Counted from the stretch's first letter, positions 22,359-34,860 are shown. The stretch is DNA of 64,000 nt from Lantana camara (GCA_037501455.1 CM074857.1:109215501-109279500); one strand, 5' to 3'. Notes: generated from the letters alone by a model not told the origin. Numbers and translations: made by a program.

Positions 22359-25197
22359 TGTAACACCTCGCACGTGAGGCGCCACATCCCCCGCACTATG
22401 ACCCGACACGTGTACGAAAAGGAGAATCCGCACACGCACCAAGTCACAGCGAACGGGTGACAAACGAAAACGCACACACTAGCTAGGCGGTACCTAACCC
22501 TGTACAAAAGAAAATATGCGAAACATGACAGCGGAAATAGTACGAAATGCCAACTTTCAAAAACTTTTACACACCAAGCATACAACGAAGTACATACATC
22601 AGAATCAAATATACGGGTTCAACTAGTTCAGCAAACCTGTCCTGAATAATTACACATCAAAACGGGTTCAACTAAATCGAGCACCTGTCCTAACCTGTCC
22701 CGAATTCCATAAAAGCAATGCAAACATGCAAACCTGAGCAGAATATATCTCATACAAAATTACAAAACATAAATCGATTCAAAGAGCTGAACAAACTTAG
22801 TCAGACCGACAAACACGACAGACAGCCGCCTAGCAAGAACTCCAACGAACTCCAAAGCAAAGCCTGCAAACTAAAAACATAAAAGGGGAGGGGTCAGTCC
22901 AAAGACTGAGCGAGGGGCTACACACACGCGCGTATATACATATATAGAGCACAACACATATCATAAAAGGGGAGTTCGTGAACCAGGGCGTGGTTTTTGT
23001 ATTCTAAAATATTTCTCACGTGATACTAGATATAGGAGAGTAAAAGAGTTAGGCCAAAGGCCAAAACAATCCCAATTTTATTAATTAGAAATCCACTCCC
23101 GTTTCCCGAATAATTTCCTAACAAACTAACTTAACGAAAACAAACACACCAAGCAAACGTTCAGACAAAAGGGGAAAATGTGCACAGGAGTAATACTCGA
23201 CGCTCCGAGGCTCCTTACCCACATCCCGATGATCATGCACAGGAGTAATGCTCGACGCCCCGAGGCTCCTTACCCATAATCACCGGGCCCCAAACAAAGC
23301 AGAGTCAAACCATCAAATCAGAGGGGAAATGTGCACAGGAGTAATACTCGACGCTCCGAGGCTCCTTACCCATAATCAGAGGAGTAATGCACAAGAGTAA
23401 TGCTCGACGCCCCGAGGCTCCTTACCCATAATCACCGGGCCCCAAACAAAGCAGAGTCAAACCATCAAATCAGAGGGGAAATGTGCACAGGAGTAATACT
23501 CGACGCTCCGAGGCTCCTTACCCACATCCCGATGATCATGCACAGGAGTAATACTCGACACCCCGAGGCTCCTTACCCATAATCACCGGGCCCCCAAACA
23601 AAGCAGAATCAGACACATACCAGAATCAGAGGCACAACAAGGTCCAAGGCAAGCACAAATCATATCCGGAGGCATATCATATCAGTAGTCAAAGCATAGG
23701 CATAACCATAGCATATTCATAATCCTATCATATCAGATCCTAGCATAATCAGATTCTAGAACATAAATCATATCAGGCGTATCCATAGGGCTTTTATTCA
23801 CATACATATCGGCACATATCATTAGGGTTTAACTATAACCTAACCTCACCTGGCACCAAACACAGTCGAAGACATAGCAGACGGTTCACCCCGAAACCTG
23901 CACGACTCACATGACACCACCCCGGGTGCACCTGATCCACATAACGAGGCGGATATTCTATCCGAAGCCCGCCGGGTCGCCACCACTGTAGCCGCCGGAA
24001 CAGTGGCCGGCTGCCGTTCGGCCGCCCCCGGAACGTACCGGAAAAATCCCGAAAAATCACCCGTGCAAGGATTCGTCATGCTCAATCCAATTCCTCGATT
24101 AATTTCCGTGACGAGCTTTACGAAAGCCCTAAACTTTCTCACCGGAAAAATCCTCGGAGGTGGCGCCACCGGTACGCCGCCGCGAATAGCCGCCAAACGG
24201 TAAAATCTGGAGTCGAGCAAATGGGGTTTACTAATTCTCGTCGTTCCGAACAACTTTCGTGAAGGGCCCGAGGCCAAAAGATCGCCGGAAAAGGCCCCCG
24301 ATAGCCTCCGAAGTTTCTGCCGCCGTCGCACCACCCCTAACCACCACCTACATCCAGAATTGGGTGAAAACGATGCCGGAAATGGACTCAGGGGGTCGGA
24401 AAACCTTGGAAAACACTAACCTTGGTCGAAAAAGGTCACCGGAGCGCCGCCGTATCACTGTTCAAGCGCGGCAGCGGGAGCTTCAGGCGGCGCGTGCGCC
24501 GCGGTCTGGTGGCCATTGGCCGCGCCGCCAACGTCATTCGATGCGCGGGAAAGTCTTCTAACTGGGTCCATGGCGCGTATTACCGGAAAGGCGCCGGAAA
24601 CCGCTGCGAATGGGTGGCGAAGTGGCGGCTCCACCACCCTCCTCCAGCCGCGTCTGAAAATGGCAGATAACTCTGCCGTCGGTCGTCGGTTGGTCGAGTT
24701 CTTGGTACGGTTGTGACCGCATCGTCGAGCTCGTCGAAATGGACTATTGGTTCGTCGAAATCCGTCGAGAAATGAGCGAGATTGAGTTGTGCGTGAAAAC
24801 ACACCTCCACTATGTGAACAGTAACGTGTCAAGGGAGAGAAGAGAGCTGAGTCTGGAGCTGGAGTTATGGCACGCAAAACGAGGATCCGGGGCATTTATC
24901 TCGGGTCCTCACACGCAAAACGATCGGTAGGAGGAGCTAACGACGTCAGAATTGGGCAAACTTAGAGTCCACGGACTCGTCTCGATGCCCCGAACGGGTT
25001 GAAGGGGTCAAAAAGGTCGAAAATTCTATCGAACGAGAAATGACCGAAAGACCCCTAAAAAGAGAAAATTACAAACAGGCCCTTAAACTCTAAAAGAGTT
25101 CAAAATAGGGCCACGAAAAATATAAAATCACATAATTAAACACATTAAAAGGTTGGAACGTGGCGTACCTTATAAATGGGACGATCGGGATGTTACA
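22359..25197 (-). mobile_element. 5' LTR of the minus-strand non-autonomous element
   Basis: 2839 bp; matches the 3' LTR throughout. It is longer mainly because it has three rather than two copies of the 151-bp repeat. The same GC-rich block occurs at about 23860-24720. Confidence 0.85.
23182..23620 (-). repeat. 151-bp tandem repeat, 3 copies, in 5' LTR
   Basis: Copies start near 23182, 23332 and 23483. The middle copy has a rearranged centre. Confidence 0.85.
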
Positions 25198-25753
25198 GCG
25201 CAACAATAAACATACAAGGAAACATAAACCTAACAACATCAACAAATACGTGCTCTTCACACAAATTCATGTACAACATGTTCGTCATAGGCCAAAAGAA
25301 TATAACATAATCCCCTATATTCAAGCTAATACAAGTATCAAAAGTACAAAAGTAAATTAAGCTACGTATGGAATGCAGACTTGAGCTATGCTACAAGAAG
25401 ACTCAAAAGAAAGACTTGCTGCCTAGCTCGAAACTCAAAGCTGAGGGGGAAAAAGAATACAATGAGGAGGGGTCAATCCTAACGAATGGTGAGGGAGCTA
25501 ACACACGCAACCATATATATACATTAGACCAGAGCATATATCAAATCGAAAAGTTCATGAACCGGGGCATGGTTTTTGCAATTTAAAGCATTTTCCCATG
25601 ATATTAGATATATATAAGAGAGTTTAGGGCCAAAGGCCAAAACAACCAAATTTTAGTAATTAAGAGTCCACTCCCGTTTCACAAACCATAACATAACAAA
25701 CTAACTCGGCGAGTACGATTCTTCCAACCAAACACCTCAAAATCTACCCTATC

Positions 25754-28491
25754 TGTGCACCCCGTTTCTGCGGCAAGTCAGGTAAGCGTCACGAGAGTGT
25801 TTACTTATGTAATTGTGCTCTTTTAATTCAATTTATGCATTAAACAAATTTTCTAGGTGTCTAACTGGCCTTAAGTGTTTAAATTAAAACGTAATTCCTC
25901 GTTTATAATTGCTCTTACGTGAATTTGGTGTCGAACGTGCCAATTATGTGAAACTAAGTGAACTACATGATTTATGAATGTATTTATTTGATTTTAGCAC
26001 ATCTTATGATTGATATAAATTAAGTTTGGACCTAATTGTCATGTTTTATAAGTTTTCGGGCCTATTTGTAAATAGGTTAAACTTAAGCCCTTTTAAGCTA
26101 TTTTGAGCTCGGACTTGGATTCAAATTCCGACACTACCATTGGATTCTTTCCACAATTTGAGTCCAACGGAACAAGAAGTTTATTTTTCTAAGCCCGTTT
26201 GAACCCCTTAAGCCTTAAAATTCGATCTGAACAGACCGAATATTGAACTGAACCGCTTTTTGAGCAAACCGAACCCTAAGGACCGGTTTTTCCATCATTT
26301 TTACCCCAAGAACCAACCCAGCTCTCCCTCATTCTCTTCATAATCAATCCATACAAGGGCAGGAGGAAGGAAAGAAGAACTTCACACCATTCTTGACACA
26401 TTTGAGCTCAAATCTATTCCATTCTCTTCCATCTCTTCAAGGTAAGCATGGTTTTAGATTCTCCACTTCTTTATGCTTCTTTTCATCCAGTTATTTCTTA
26501 TTTTAACTTGGATATTCATGGCATAAGAGATACATGATGAATAGTAAGGGTTTTATGTAAATCATGAATCATATGCTCATCCTTGTGTTATTTGTTGGTC
26601 TAAGACTTGTTCCTTAATCCTTGATGCTTCCTTGTTGCATGTATGAACTTGTATTTAATAATGATTAAGTGTGGGATGATTTTCCATGGTTGTACTTGAG
26701 CTTAAGCTTTGATATAACTTAGAATTTGATTGAATTTTGCATCCATTTTGTTGCTCTTTGCTTGATCTAAGTTGTAGCTTGTTTGTGTACATTGTTTTGG
26801 AGTGATTTCGTTATCTTTTACTGCTGCCATCTTGCCATTTTGTTTCCTGAGTGGTTGCTGTTATTAAAAGAAGGAAACAGGGGTGCTATGATCGAATTTT
26901 GATGATGAAGAAGGAGTTGCACGGGGTCACCCCCGTGCATGACTTGTGCTTGGAGTATTATCACCCCCGTGACTCCATATTAATTGTTTGGGGTTGAATT
27001 TCTGCCCTAGGTCATAGGAGTGACAGGGTTTGTGTCACTCTCATGACACCTCAATGTTTTTTGTAGGTTAATTTGCTGAATTAAGTCACGGGAGTGGCAG
27101 GCCTTGTGCTTGAAGGGGGTAACCCCCGTTACCCCTTCTCTCTTTGATTGTAAGTGTGTTTTCGTTCGTTCATTCACTTTGTGTGCTATTTTCTCGGGCC
27201 TTTTATGACTCCTATCTATTGTTAATATGTAATATTATGTGTTATAATCCTTTTATTAAGTTTATTGTAAGATTTGATATGTTGTAAACGAGCTACGGAC
27301 TTGAATGCCCTAAGTGCTTCCATACGCTATCACGTTTCATTCCATGCGTTCGTTATGTGATTAAATGATCTCTTTTTCTCTCAAACTTGTTCCTAAAATG
27401 TTTACTACTTATTGTATGACATGTTATGAAGTGTTTATGAATTTTATGGCCTGATTTACGGGGGTGTAAACATGACTTCCATGCATGAACGTTTAAGTAA
27501 TATGTTATGACCTTCCTTGCAACCATTGCATTCTTTATGTGTTTTAATGGATTTCTTTTACCCCAACTTGATCTATATGTATTGTAACATGTAATATGAT
27601 GTGATATGCTTTGAATATTGAAATTTTGGTGTGAATTTGATATGTTTATACGAGCTTCGATCGTGAATGCTTTAAGTGCTACCTTTTGACATCTCAATTG
27701 CATCCATTGCATTCATTTGCATCGCTGGGTCTAACTGGTTCATGATTGAGTCTAAGTCATAAGTTTATGGTTTTTTATCTTAGAGTTTTGTTCGAGAGGT
27801 GTCGGATCTACCATTAAGCCCTTTCTCAATCGTCAATACTCGTTCGCGAGTACTTTTGGTAAAAAGGTGAGGTTAGGTTTGTTTTCTTTTAGTTAAGCGA
27901 CCTACAACCCTATGTGCTCGTTTTCAAGCCCGCATGCGACTATACTATTATATTAAATAATAGATATGTGTTGACATGTTATGACCTTGTCAAACAATTA
28001 AAGGTTTTGAATCATACGTATGAGCGTATATAAGCTTGAAAACGTTTTGAAACTAGACTATGATCCAAACCGTGTGCTTTTATGCAAAGCTATGCCCTTC
28101 TCCAACATGTTATGAATCAGGATAACACGGCGAGGTACGTTAAAAGTATATGCCGAGTTGCAAGGTAAGGTATGCAATAAGGTACGTTAAGTTATGTTTA
28201 AATATGTAGCGAGTTAAGTATGTTGATACGAATGGTTCTATATAGTTTATTGGGCCCTGGAGACGTGGGTAAGGATGCCCGGGATGGTGTCGGGCCGTCG
28301 GGTTAAGCCTGTGCGTGATCTCCATACGAAGTATTCACGCGCGACTCTTGGATGTTGTGGAGATGTGGTGCTTTATGCCTCCGGTGGATGCAGGGAAAGG
28401 TACAATGTGGGCCCGCTATGCCATGTGCATGCTTAAGTTAGTTGTGTGGGAGGATATGGTATATGATTTATGTTTAGATTTTGTTTTGATA
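25754..28491 (+). mobile_element. LTR C, Ty3/gypsy (Tekay/Del-like), interrupted
   Basis: Starts TGTGCACCCCGTTTCTGC inside the minus-strand LTR at 25753 and is cut at 28491 by the copia element. It shares the group's layout: candidate donor at 26442-26443 (TTCAAG/GTAAGC), palindrome cassette at 26917-27138, and later a 'gggccctgg' block. Its 3' end is not present as a continuous piece; 45745-45796 may be part of the remainder. Confidence 0.65.
26917..27138 (+). repeat. Palindrome cassette (mixed GTCAC and GTAAC type)
   Basis: Includes TGCACGGGG-TCA-CCCCCGTGCA (arms at 26918-26939), GTGTCACTCTCATGACAC and GGGGTAACCCCCGTTACCCC (about 27117-27136). It begins 1163 bp into LTR C and 475 bp after its candidate donor. 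The last unit uses the GTAAC/GTTAC core also found in the unrelated Athila-like LTRs. Confidence 0.75.
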
Positions 28492-29633
28492 TGTTGGGAA
28501 TAGTGCCCTAGAAAGCCAATTTGACGTAATCTGCTTTGGAACTTTCCTTATATCATATACAATCTTTGAATAATATACGATTGATTATTATCATAGGCAA
28601 ACACTTCTTTATGTGCAATACGTGTTTTATGTATTTCCATTATGTGTGCATGTATTAGAACTCCCCTAATCAATAAGACTGTTAGGGACTTTGTCATTAA
28701 GTGAATGACATATGAAACAAGCATTAACTCAGGCCGAATTAGAAACCACTCCAAGTAGATGAGCCCAACAAGCAGTGGGAGTGTTAATTAGGCTCGATTG
28801 AGAAGGATTATCCTGTTTCATGGGGAGTAAAGTGCATAGTTGATACGTACGCAATACATGAGGGTGCTCGTTATGAGAACGGGTACACTGAGGTGTCCCA
28901 CGTGAGAAGATTCCTAAATGGAAAGGAAGATTCCACTTCGGGAAGAGAAAACTTTCAGATTAGAAAATATCTCACAGGTCAATGGAATTAATCATTTAAC
29001 TTGAGATTCCATTGATGTTTTATGTGAGCTAACTCTGTATTCTTTGATATATTCCTAAAAGGATGTCACCCATGACAGCTGAATCATGGTTTATGTTGGG
29101 ACTTCACAAGTGGCACATGACAGCATATGAGAATCAATAAAGGACCTATACTTGCTTAAATCCAGGAAGATCTCTTATTGCATAAGTTGTTCATATGCCC
29201 TCCTAAGACCCTCGATCGAGGTAGTGGATCAAGACATCAAGAAAAGGGTTTCTTGGATTGAGGTTAAATGGATATGAAACGAACTTAGCTTTATGATTGA
29301 GATTAGTAGGGCTCTCATTATTCCCATGCCCTAGATCTTAATCGAGAGATGGGATGGCAGGAGGATCGTACCTCACAGATGTCATTGACTGAAAGGTTCT
29401 TTCGAATATATACATATATTCATTCTTCGGGTAGGGGTCACATACTTGTTGCTAGACCATGGTCATGTGATCTGTGAGGTAATTAATTAATAAAGTGTAT
29501 TAATTAATTAGACTCACTGCTAACTGAAAATAAACCTAAAGGGTCACACACAAATGCCTGGTTCAAATGGTATTATTGAAAAGATTAAATAGTTGATCGA
29601 AAGGAGACAACACGTATAAGTACACGTGTGGAA

Positions 29634-31349
29634 TGTAACACCCCGCTCTTTCGACGTACAAGCTATGCCACGAGTCGACTTCCTTATGTGTTTGATTATG
29701 TGATTTTGTGCGTTGTGTAGCCCTATTTTCAACTCTTTAAGAGTTTAAGGGCTTGTTTGCAATTTTCTCTTTTTAGGGGTTTATCGATCATTTCCTGTTT
29801 GGTCGAGATTTTAGCGTAACAGACCTCTTGAATGCGTTTGGGGTAGTGAAATAAGTCCGTTGACTCTAAGTTTGCCCAATTCTGACGTCGTTAGCCCTTC
29901 CTACAGGTTATTCTCGCGCGTTAAGGACCCGGGATAAAACACCCGAATCCGTGTTTGACCGAGACAACCAATCAACTCTCTCTCTCTTTTGTATGCTCTC
30001 TCTCTCTCTCGAGCTATTAATATGTATGATTATGCTACGTGATACAGAATATGTTATGTTAGGTACTAGTATATGTATGAATATGAGTAATTAAGAATCC
30101 GGTATGCTAGGAATATGAATATGCTAGGATATGAATATGTTAGGAGTATGGGTATACTAGGAATCTGAATATGCTATGAATATGAATAGGCTAGGATATG
30201 GAAATGCTATGTATATGACCTGTTTTGAATATGAATACGATCTTAATATGAATATGAATATGTTCTGGATATGATATGAATATGATATGGATATGCTATT
30301 AACATGAATTTGATACGAGTATGAGTACATTTATGATATGAATATGAACCTGTTATGATTATGATATGGATATGAATACGAATATGTATACGAATACAGA
30401 TATGGATCTGATATGCCTCTGATTCTGATATGACTTTGACTCTAATTCTGCTTGGGGCTTGGTGATTATAGGTAAGGGAGACTCGGGACGCTGGGTATTA
30501 CTCCTATGCATGATCATCGTGATGTGGGTAAGGGAGAGTCCGGGACGGATATTATCCCTGTGCACATTTGCCCTCTTGTTTGAAGGTTTACCTTGTGTGT
30601 ATGTTTTCGATATGCTAGTTAGTTATGTAATAGTTCGTGAAACAAGAGTGGATTCTCAATTAGTAAAATTTTGTTGTTTTGGCCTTCGGCCCTTAACTCT
30701 CTCTCCCTATATATATTATCATGTGAGAAAATGATTTAGAATGCAAAAACCACACCCCGGTTCATGAACTTCCAACTTTGATATGTGCTGTGCTCTGTAT
30801 ACGTATGTACGCATATGTGTATAGCCCCTCACCCAATCAGTGTGACTGACCCCTCCCTCTTTATGTTTTTAGTTGTAGGTTCAGGTTGTTGAAGTTCGAG
30901 CTAGGCGGCTGTGTGTTGTGTCTGTCGAGTTTGTGTCAGTCCTTCTGAGTCTGTTAAGCACTTTGATTCAAGTTATGTTTGAAATTATGTATATGATATA
31001 TTCTGCACAGGTTTATGCTTATGATTTGAATGTGTGGAAATTCGGGACAGGTTCTTGGATTAGTTGAACCCGTTGATTTATGATTTCTGTTTGATTTCAG
31101 GATTAGGTATCTATGCTAGTTGAACCCATCAACTGTTTTTGCATGATTTAATTTGATTTGAATGCTTCCGCTTTTACACTAGTTCTGTGGTTTGATTTTA
31201 AAGTTCAGGGTCTACGTTCCGCCTAGCTTAGGTGTGAGTCTGTCTGTCTCCCGTTCGCCATTGCTTGGTTCATGTACGGGCTTTCTATCTCGTATGTGGA
31301 TTGGGTTTTGGTGCGGGGGATGTGGTGACCAACCGTGAGGGGTGCTACA
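29634..31349 (+). mobile_element. 5' LTR, internally deleted
   Basis: TGTAACACCCCG...GGGGTGCTACA, 1716 bp. Compared with the 3' LTR it jumps at a (CT)n run near 29980-30010 from the leader directly into the ATATGAAT repeat region, missing the GC-rich block. It keeps the hairpin AATCAGTGTGACTGA (30835-30849), the acceptor-like TTTTTAGTTGTAG, GCTAGGCGG (30900-30908) and CCGCCTAGC (31219-31227). Confidence 0.85.
30019..30440 (+). repeat. Degenerate ATATGAATATG repeats in 5' LTR
   Basis: About 400 bp built from variants of GAATATGAATATGCTAGG. The matching stretch in the 3' LTR is 36655-37095. Confidence 0.8.
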
Positions 31350-31357
31350 TCCTTAAG

Positions 31358-31369
31358 TGGTATCAGAGC
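31358..31369 (+). promoter_or_regulatory. Primer-binding site, tRNA-Met
   Basis: TGGTATCAGAGC, eight bases after the 5' LTR end; complementary to the 3' end of initiator tRNA-Met. Confidence 0.9.
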
Positions 31370-31892
31370 TACCAGGTTCAGAACCGGTGCTCTTGAGTTG
31401 TGTCGTATCAGTCTAGGTCGTATGGCATAGGAATTTTTACGCATTGCATTTGTTTGGCATGAGATTTTAACTCCTCAGCATGAATTGTACAGAGTCATAT
31501 GACTATGTGCACGTTATGACTATAAATGTGCAACATTTATCAATGTGCTTTTAATTGCTTTTAATTGTTGCACTTTTGTGACTTAAGTGCTATATTTCAT
31601 TGCATCCCTAACCCTCATGTATCAACTTTAGTGTTTGAACTACAAGGTTGCATCACTAGCAGTTTAATCAGCTTCTATGACATCATCTCAACTTTATGGT
31701 CAAGATTTCCAACACCATAGTGAATGGTACACTAAGCATTCATGGCACGAGCATACATGCATCCTTTATTTGATTAATTCTTGTTATTAGGTGATATACT
31801 TGTCAAGTGCGATATATGCTGATTGTTGTAATTTCTAACTGTACTACTTTAATGTATGTATGTATGGGTGTTTAATTAATTGTACTTATGTG

Positions 31893-32333
31893 CTAGAGAG
31901 ATGTTAGAATCTCTCTATTTAAGTGAGAGGGAGATTTATTTCTCTCTATTTACGTGCAAGGGTGATGTTGATTCTCCCTATTTGTGTGTTAGAGGAATGC
32001 AGGATTCTCTCTAATTATGTGATAGAAAGATGCTGGATTCTTTCTAAGTTTTGTGCACGAGAGATGTTGGATTCTCTTGTACTTAGGTATTCGAGGGATG
32101 TTGGATTCTCTCGAGTTTAGGGGTTTGAGAAATGCTGTATTTTCTCAAACTAGAATATTTGGGAGATGTTGGAATCTATCAGACTTAGGTTGAGAGACGG
32201 GGTTCTCTCAATTATGTGTTTGAGAGATAGGGTTCTCTCAATTGTGTGTTTGAGAGAAGGGGTTCTCTCAATTGTGTGTTTGGGAGATGGGGTTCTCTCT
32301 TTCTCTTACGCGTTGAGAGATGGGATTCTCTCC
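31893..32333 (+). repeat. Array of 14 covarying hairpins
   Basis: Fourteen units at about 31 bp spacing with the pattern GAGAGATGNTGGATTCTCTC. Stems vary but mostly stay paired: TAGAAAGA..TTCTTTCTA (32023-32046), TTTGAGAAA..TTTCTCAAA (32124-32149), TTGAGAGA..TCTCTCAA in several. The last five units have a GGG-rich loop, the earlier ones a TGTTG/TGCTG loop. It ends about 325 bp before the 3' LTR. Units match one for one, in order, with the minus-strand element's array. Confidence 0.85.
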
Positions 32334-32639
32334 CGTTTGTTGTTGTTGCGCTACGTGTTGACCTGACAACGGTTTGCAAGTGACGGGTACGCTACGATAT
32401 CGGGCTTTAGGTGCAGTGACAGCTATCCATATCCTAGTAGTAATCGAACGAGTTTAAAGTGACCAACGGTCAAGTGTTCAGACAGACCTCAGTGACAACG
32501 AGACACCTTGAAGGGAGTTGATGCAAACAATGGGAGTAACTTCACAACCAGGGCTATGACTCTACACGATTCCAAAAAATGGATTGAGGTACTACAACTC
32601 GAAGCTCTTCGACTCAATAGTAGGATTTGGGGACCAGAT

Positions 32640-32658
32640 CCTTTTAAGGGGGAGAGGT
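32640..32658 (+). promoter_or_regulatory. Polypurine tract
   Basis: CCTTTTAAGGGGGAGAGGT directly before the 3' LTR, the same arrangement as the TTTTGAAGGAGGGAAGT tract of the sister element. Confidence 0.75.
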
Positions 32659-33353
32659 AGTAACACCCCACTATTCCACGTACAAGCGACGCCACATGTC
32701 GACTTCCTTGTGTGTTTAATTATGTGATTTTGTGCGTTGTGTGGCCTTATTTTCAACTCTTTAAGAGTTTAGGGGTTTGTTTACAATTTTCTCTTTTTAG
32801 GGGTTCGTCGGTCATTTCCCGTTTGATCGAGATTTTGACCTAACAGACCTCTTGAACGCATTTGGGGCATCGAAATGAGTCCGTAGACTCTAAGGTTGTC
32901 CAATTCTGACGTCGTTAGCCCATCCTACCGGTTATTCTCGCGCGTTAAGGACCCAGGATAAAACACCCCGGATCCGTGTTTGACCGAGACAGCCAATTAA
33001 CTCGCTCTCTCTTGTACGCTCTCTCTCTCTCTAGAGGCGAAAAACACACACTTACACCATAACACACACTAGTTCCAAACTCGACTGATACTCGATGGAT
33101 TTCGACGAATGAGTAGTGCATTTCGAAGAAATCAACGAGATGAACACAATGGTACCAAGATCTCTGCCCGACGACAAACGGTGGTGGCACTATGGCTGAA
33201 TTTCAGTCGCAGCTGGCGTGCGAGTTACAACCGCCATTTCACCAACGATTTTTGGTTATTTCCTACGATTTACAGCGGTGATGGTTGGGTTTTGTGCGTC
33301 TTCCAGTGACGCATCTTTCTGTGGCAGTGGTGCAGCCAATGGGGCTGCGGTGG

Positions 33354-34860
33354 TGTTCTAACGGATTTTACTACAGTTAAAAACCAATCGTGCAAGTGTA
33401 CACTAACATACGCGTAGCACAATAGGATCGAACCCACAGGGAAGGGAAATCAATCACTACTCTCTATTTCTCTCTAATCTAAAGACTTAACAGAAGCAAT
33501 GGTTATTTGTATTAATCTACTGATGTAGAAATTAACAAATAACTAAATTAAAATTGCAATTAACAACTTAACACGCGAATTAACTCAATAAACTAAACAG
33601 GCAGGGGAAAAAGCTTTGTATCATACAATCAAGAGCTGACGTGATACTCGTTTGACAAGTGTAATTCTACAACCTAGTCACTTATATTTGAATTACCCTC
33701 TCTCGAGGTATAACCAAGTGCTTAATTAGTGTTCAATGTTGCTCTCGCAATCACCAGTAGTTAATTAAACCATAGGAACAAGACTAGTGTAATTCAGTAT
33801 TCTAGCGGCTCGGCATGGAATAAGATTACTGTTGTATAAGCTAAGACCAAATCTCTTTGTACCCTACAACTTACAAGTATTTAAAAGCCTCTAAATTACC
33901 ATCACTCTTTCGATCTATAGGTAATTGCGACACATGCTACGGGTGATCAAGCCATCGCAAGTCAGTTCAACCAGTTTTCAAACTAAGAATTAACACAAGT
34001 CATTCAAGCATCTCATCAAACATCCATCATGCAATCATCATCACTTCCCCCTAGCCCTAGATACTGAGCTACTCATAATTGAAGCAAAAATTATAAAACT
34101 AAAGGAAATTGCATTAAAATAAAGCATCGTCAAGGAATTTAAACAAAGTCTAACAATTAAATTCATAAACATTCAACAATACTAAAAAAACGAAACTAGC
34201 ATATGAAACTAAAACTAAAATCAAAGGAATTAGTTTGGAAATTAAAGCAACAATAAAACCAAAGATTGTTCTCGGAATTCAATCCTGTCGTCTTCTCGAA
34301 TTCTCTGAAAATCTTCTGAACTTCTGAGTCTTCTTCCAAACCCTAGGTCTTGACTTGGAAAAGAAACTCTTTTTCTCTGTCTAACTCTCTCTGAACCTCC
34401 TCCTATTCTGTTTTTTCTTTTTCTCTTTTCTAAAGACTCCAAAACGCACATATATAGCAGCCCTAGGAGATTTCTCGCCGTCCTAGGTAACGGGCGTTAC
34501 CTATATTTACCTTGCTCCGATTAACGCCTGTTAATGACATGAAATCGCCATAACGCTTTTACTGGTAACGGGGGTTACCAATTTTCTTCTATATAGGGGT
34601 AACGGGCGTTACCCCTCTGTTCTCGCAAAATACTCTCCTCCTGTGGCCAGTAACGGGAGTTACTCCTTGTGTACTGCTAAATGGTAACGGGAGTTACCAC
34701 TTTTTCTCCAACAAAATGCGTGAAATCGCTCTGCTTCGCCGTTTCGTAACTCCAACTCTATTAACACCTGAACAGAGTCAAATAAACACATAAACGCATC
34801 AAACGGCACCAGAATATAATCTATTTAACGCTTAAAATCATGCAATTTCTACACACAACA
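33354..34860 (-). mobile_element. Solo LTR, Athila-like family
   Basis: On the minus strand it starts TGTTGTGTGTAGAAATTGC at 34860 and ends ...CCGTTAGAACA at 33354, 1507 bp. GGTGG lies on both sides (33349-33353 and 34861-34865), a perfect 5-bp duplication. It aligns over its length with the LTRs at 46489-47901 and 54514-55961 but is clearly diverged. Confidence 0.9.
34485..34699 (-). repeat. GTAACG..CGTTAC palindromes in solo LTR
   Basis: Six units: AGGTAACGGGCGTTACCT, an ATTAACGCCTGTTAAT type, TGGTAACGGGGGTTACCA, GGGGTAACGGGCGTTACCCC, AGTAACGGGAGTTACT and TGGTAACGGGAGTTACCA. The core is GTAAC-GGNN-GTTAC. The outer pairs differ from unit to unit (A-T, T-A, GG-CC), and in most units both arms change together. 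Confidence 0.85.

Larger units (their letters stand above)
18173..25197 (-). mobile_element. Non-autonomous Ty3/gypsy element with hairpin array
   Basis: A complete minus-strand element of 7025 bp: 5' LTR 25197-22359, tRNA-Met primer site 22350-22339, a 1478-bp internal region, a polypurine tract and the 3' LTR 20880-18173, with perfect 5-bp target-site duplications GCGCA. No gag or pol is present, so it must borrow proteins from a related autonomous element. The internal region is dominated by a 13-unit hairpin array. The two LTRs are nearly identical apart from one tandem-repeat copy, so the insertion is fairly young. Confidence 0.85.
18017..25753 (-). mobile_element. Ty3/gypsy LTR, split by a whole element
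   Basis: The minus-strand LTR end TGTAGCACCCCGAGCC begins at 18017. It is interrupted at 18173 by the element ending at 25197 and resumes at 25203-25753, where LTR C cuts it off. GCGCA lies at both junctions (18168-18172 and 25198-25202). Only about 0.7 kb of this LTR, its 3' portion, survives. Confidence 0.7.

Noticed and set aside
31350..32658. tRNA gene or structured ncRNA at TGGTATCAGAGC
   Set aside because: The match is only the 12-base primer site complementary to a tRNA 3' end; no cloverleaf or A/B box set.
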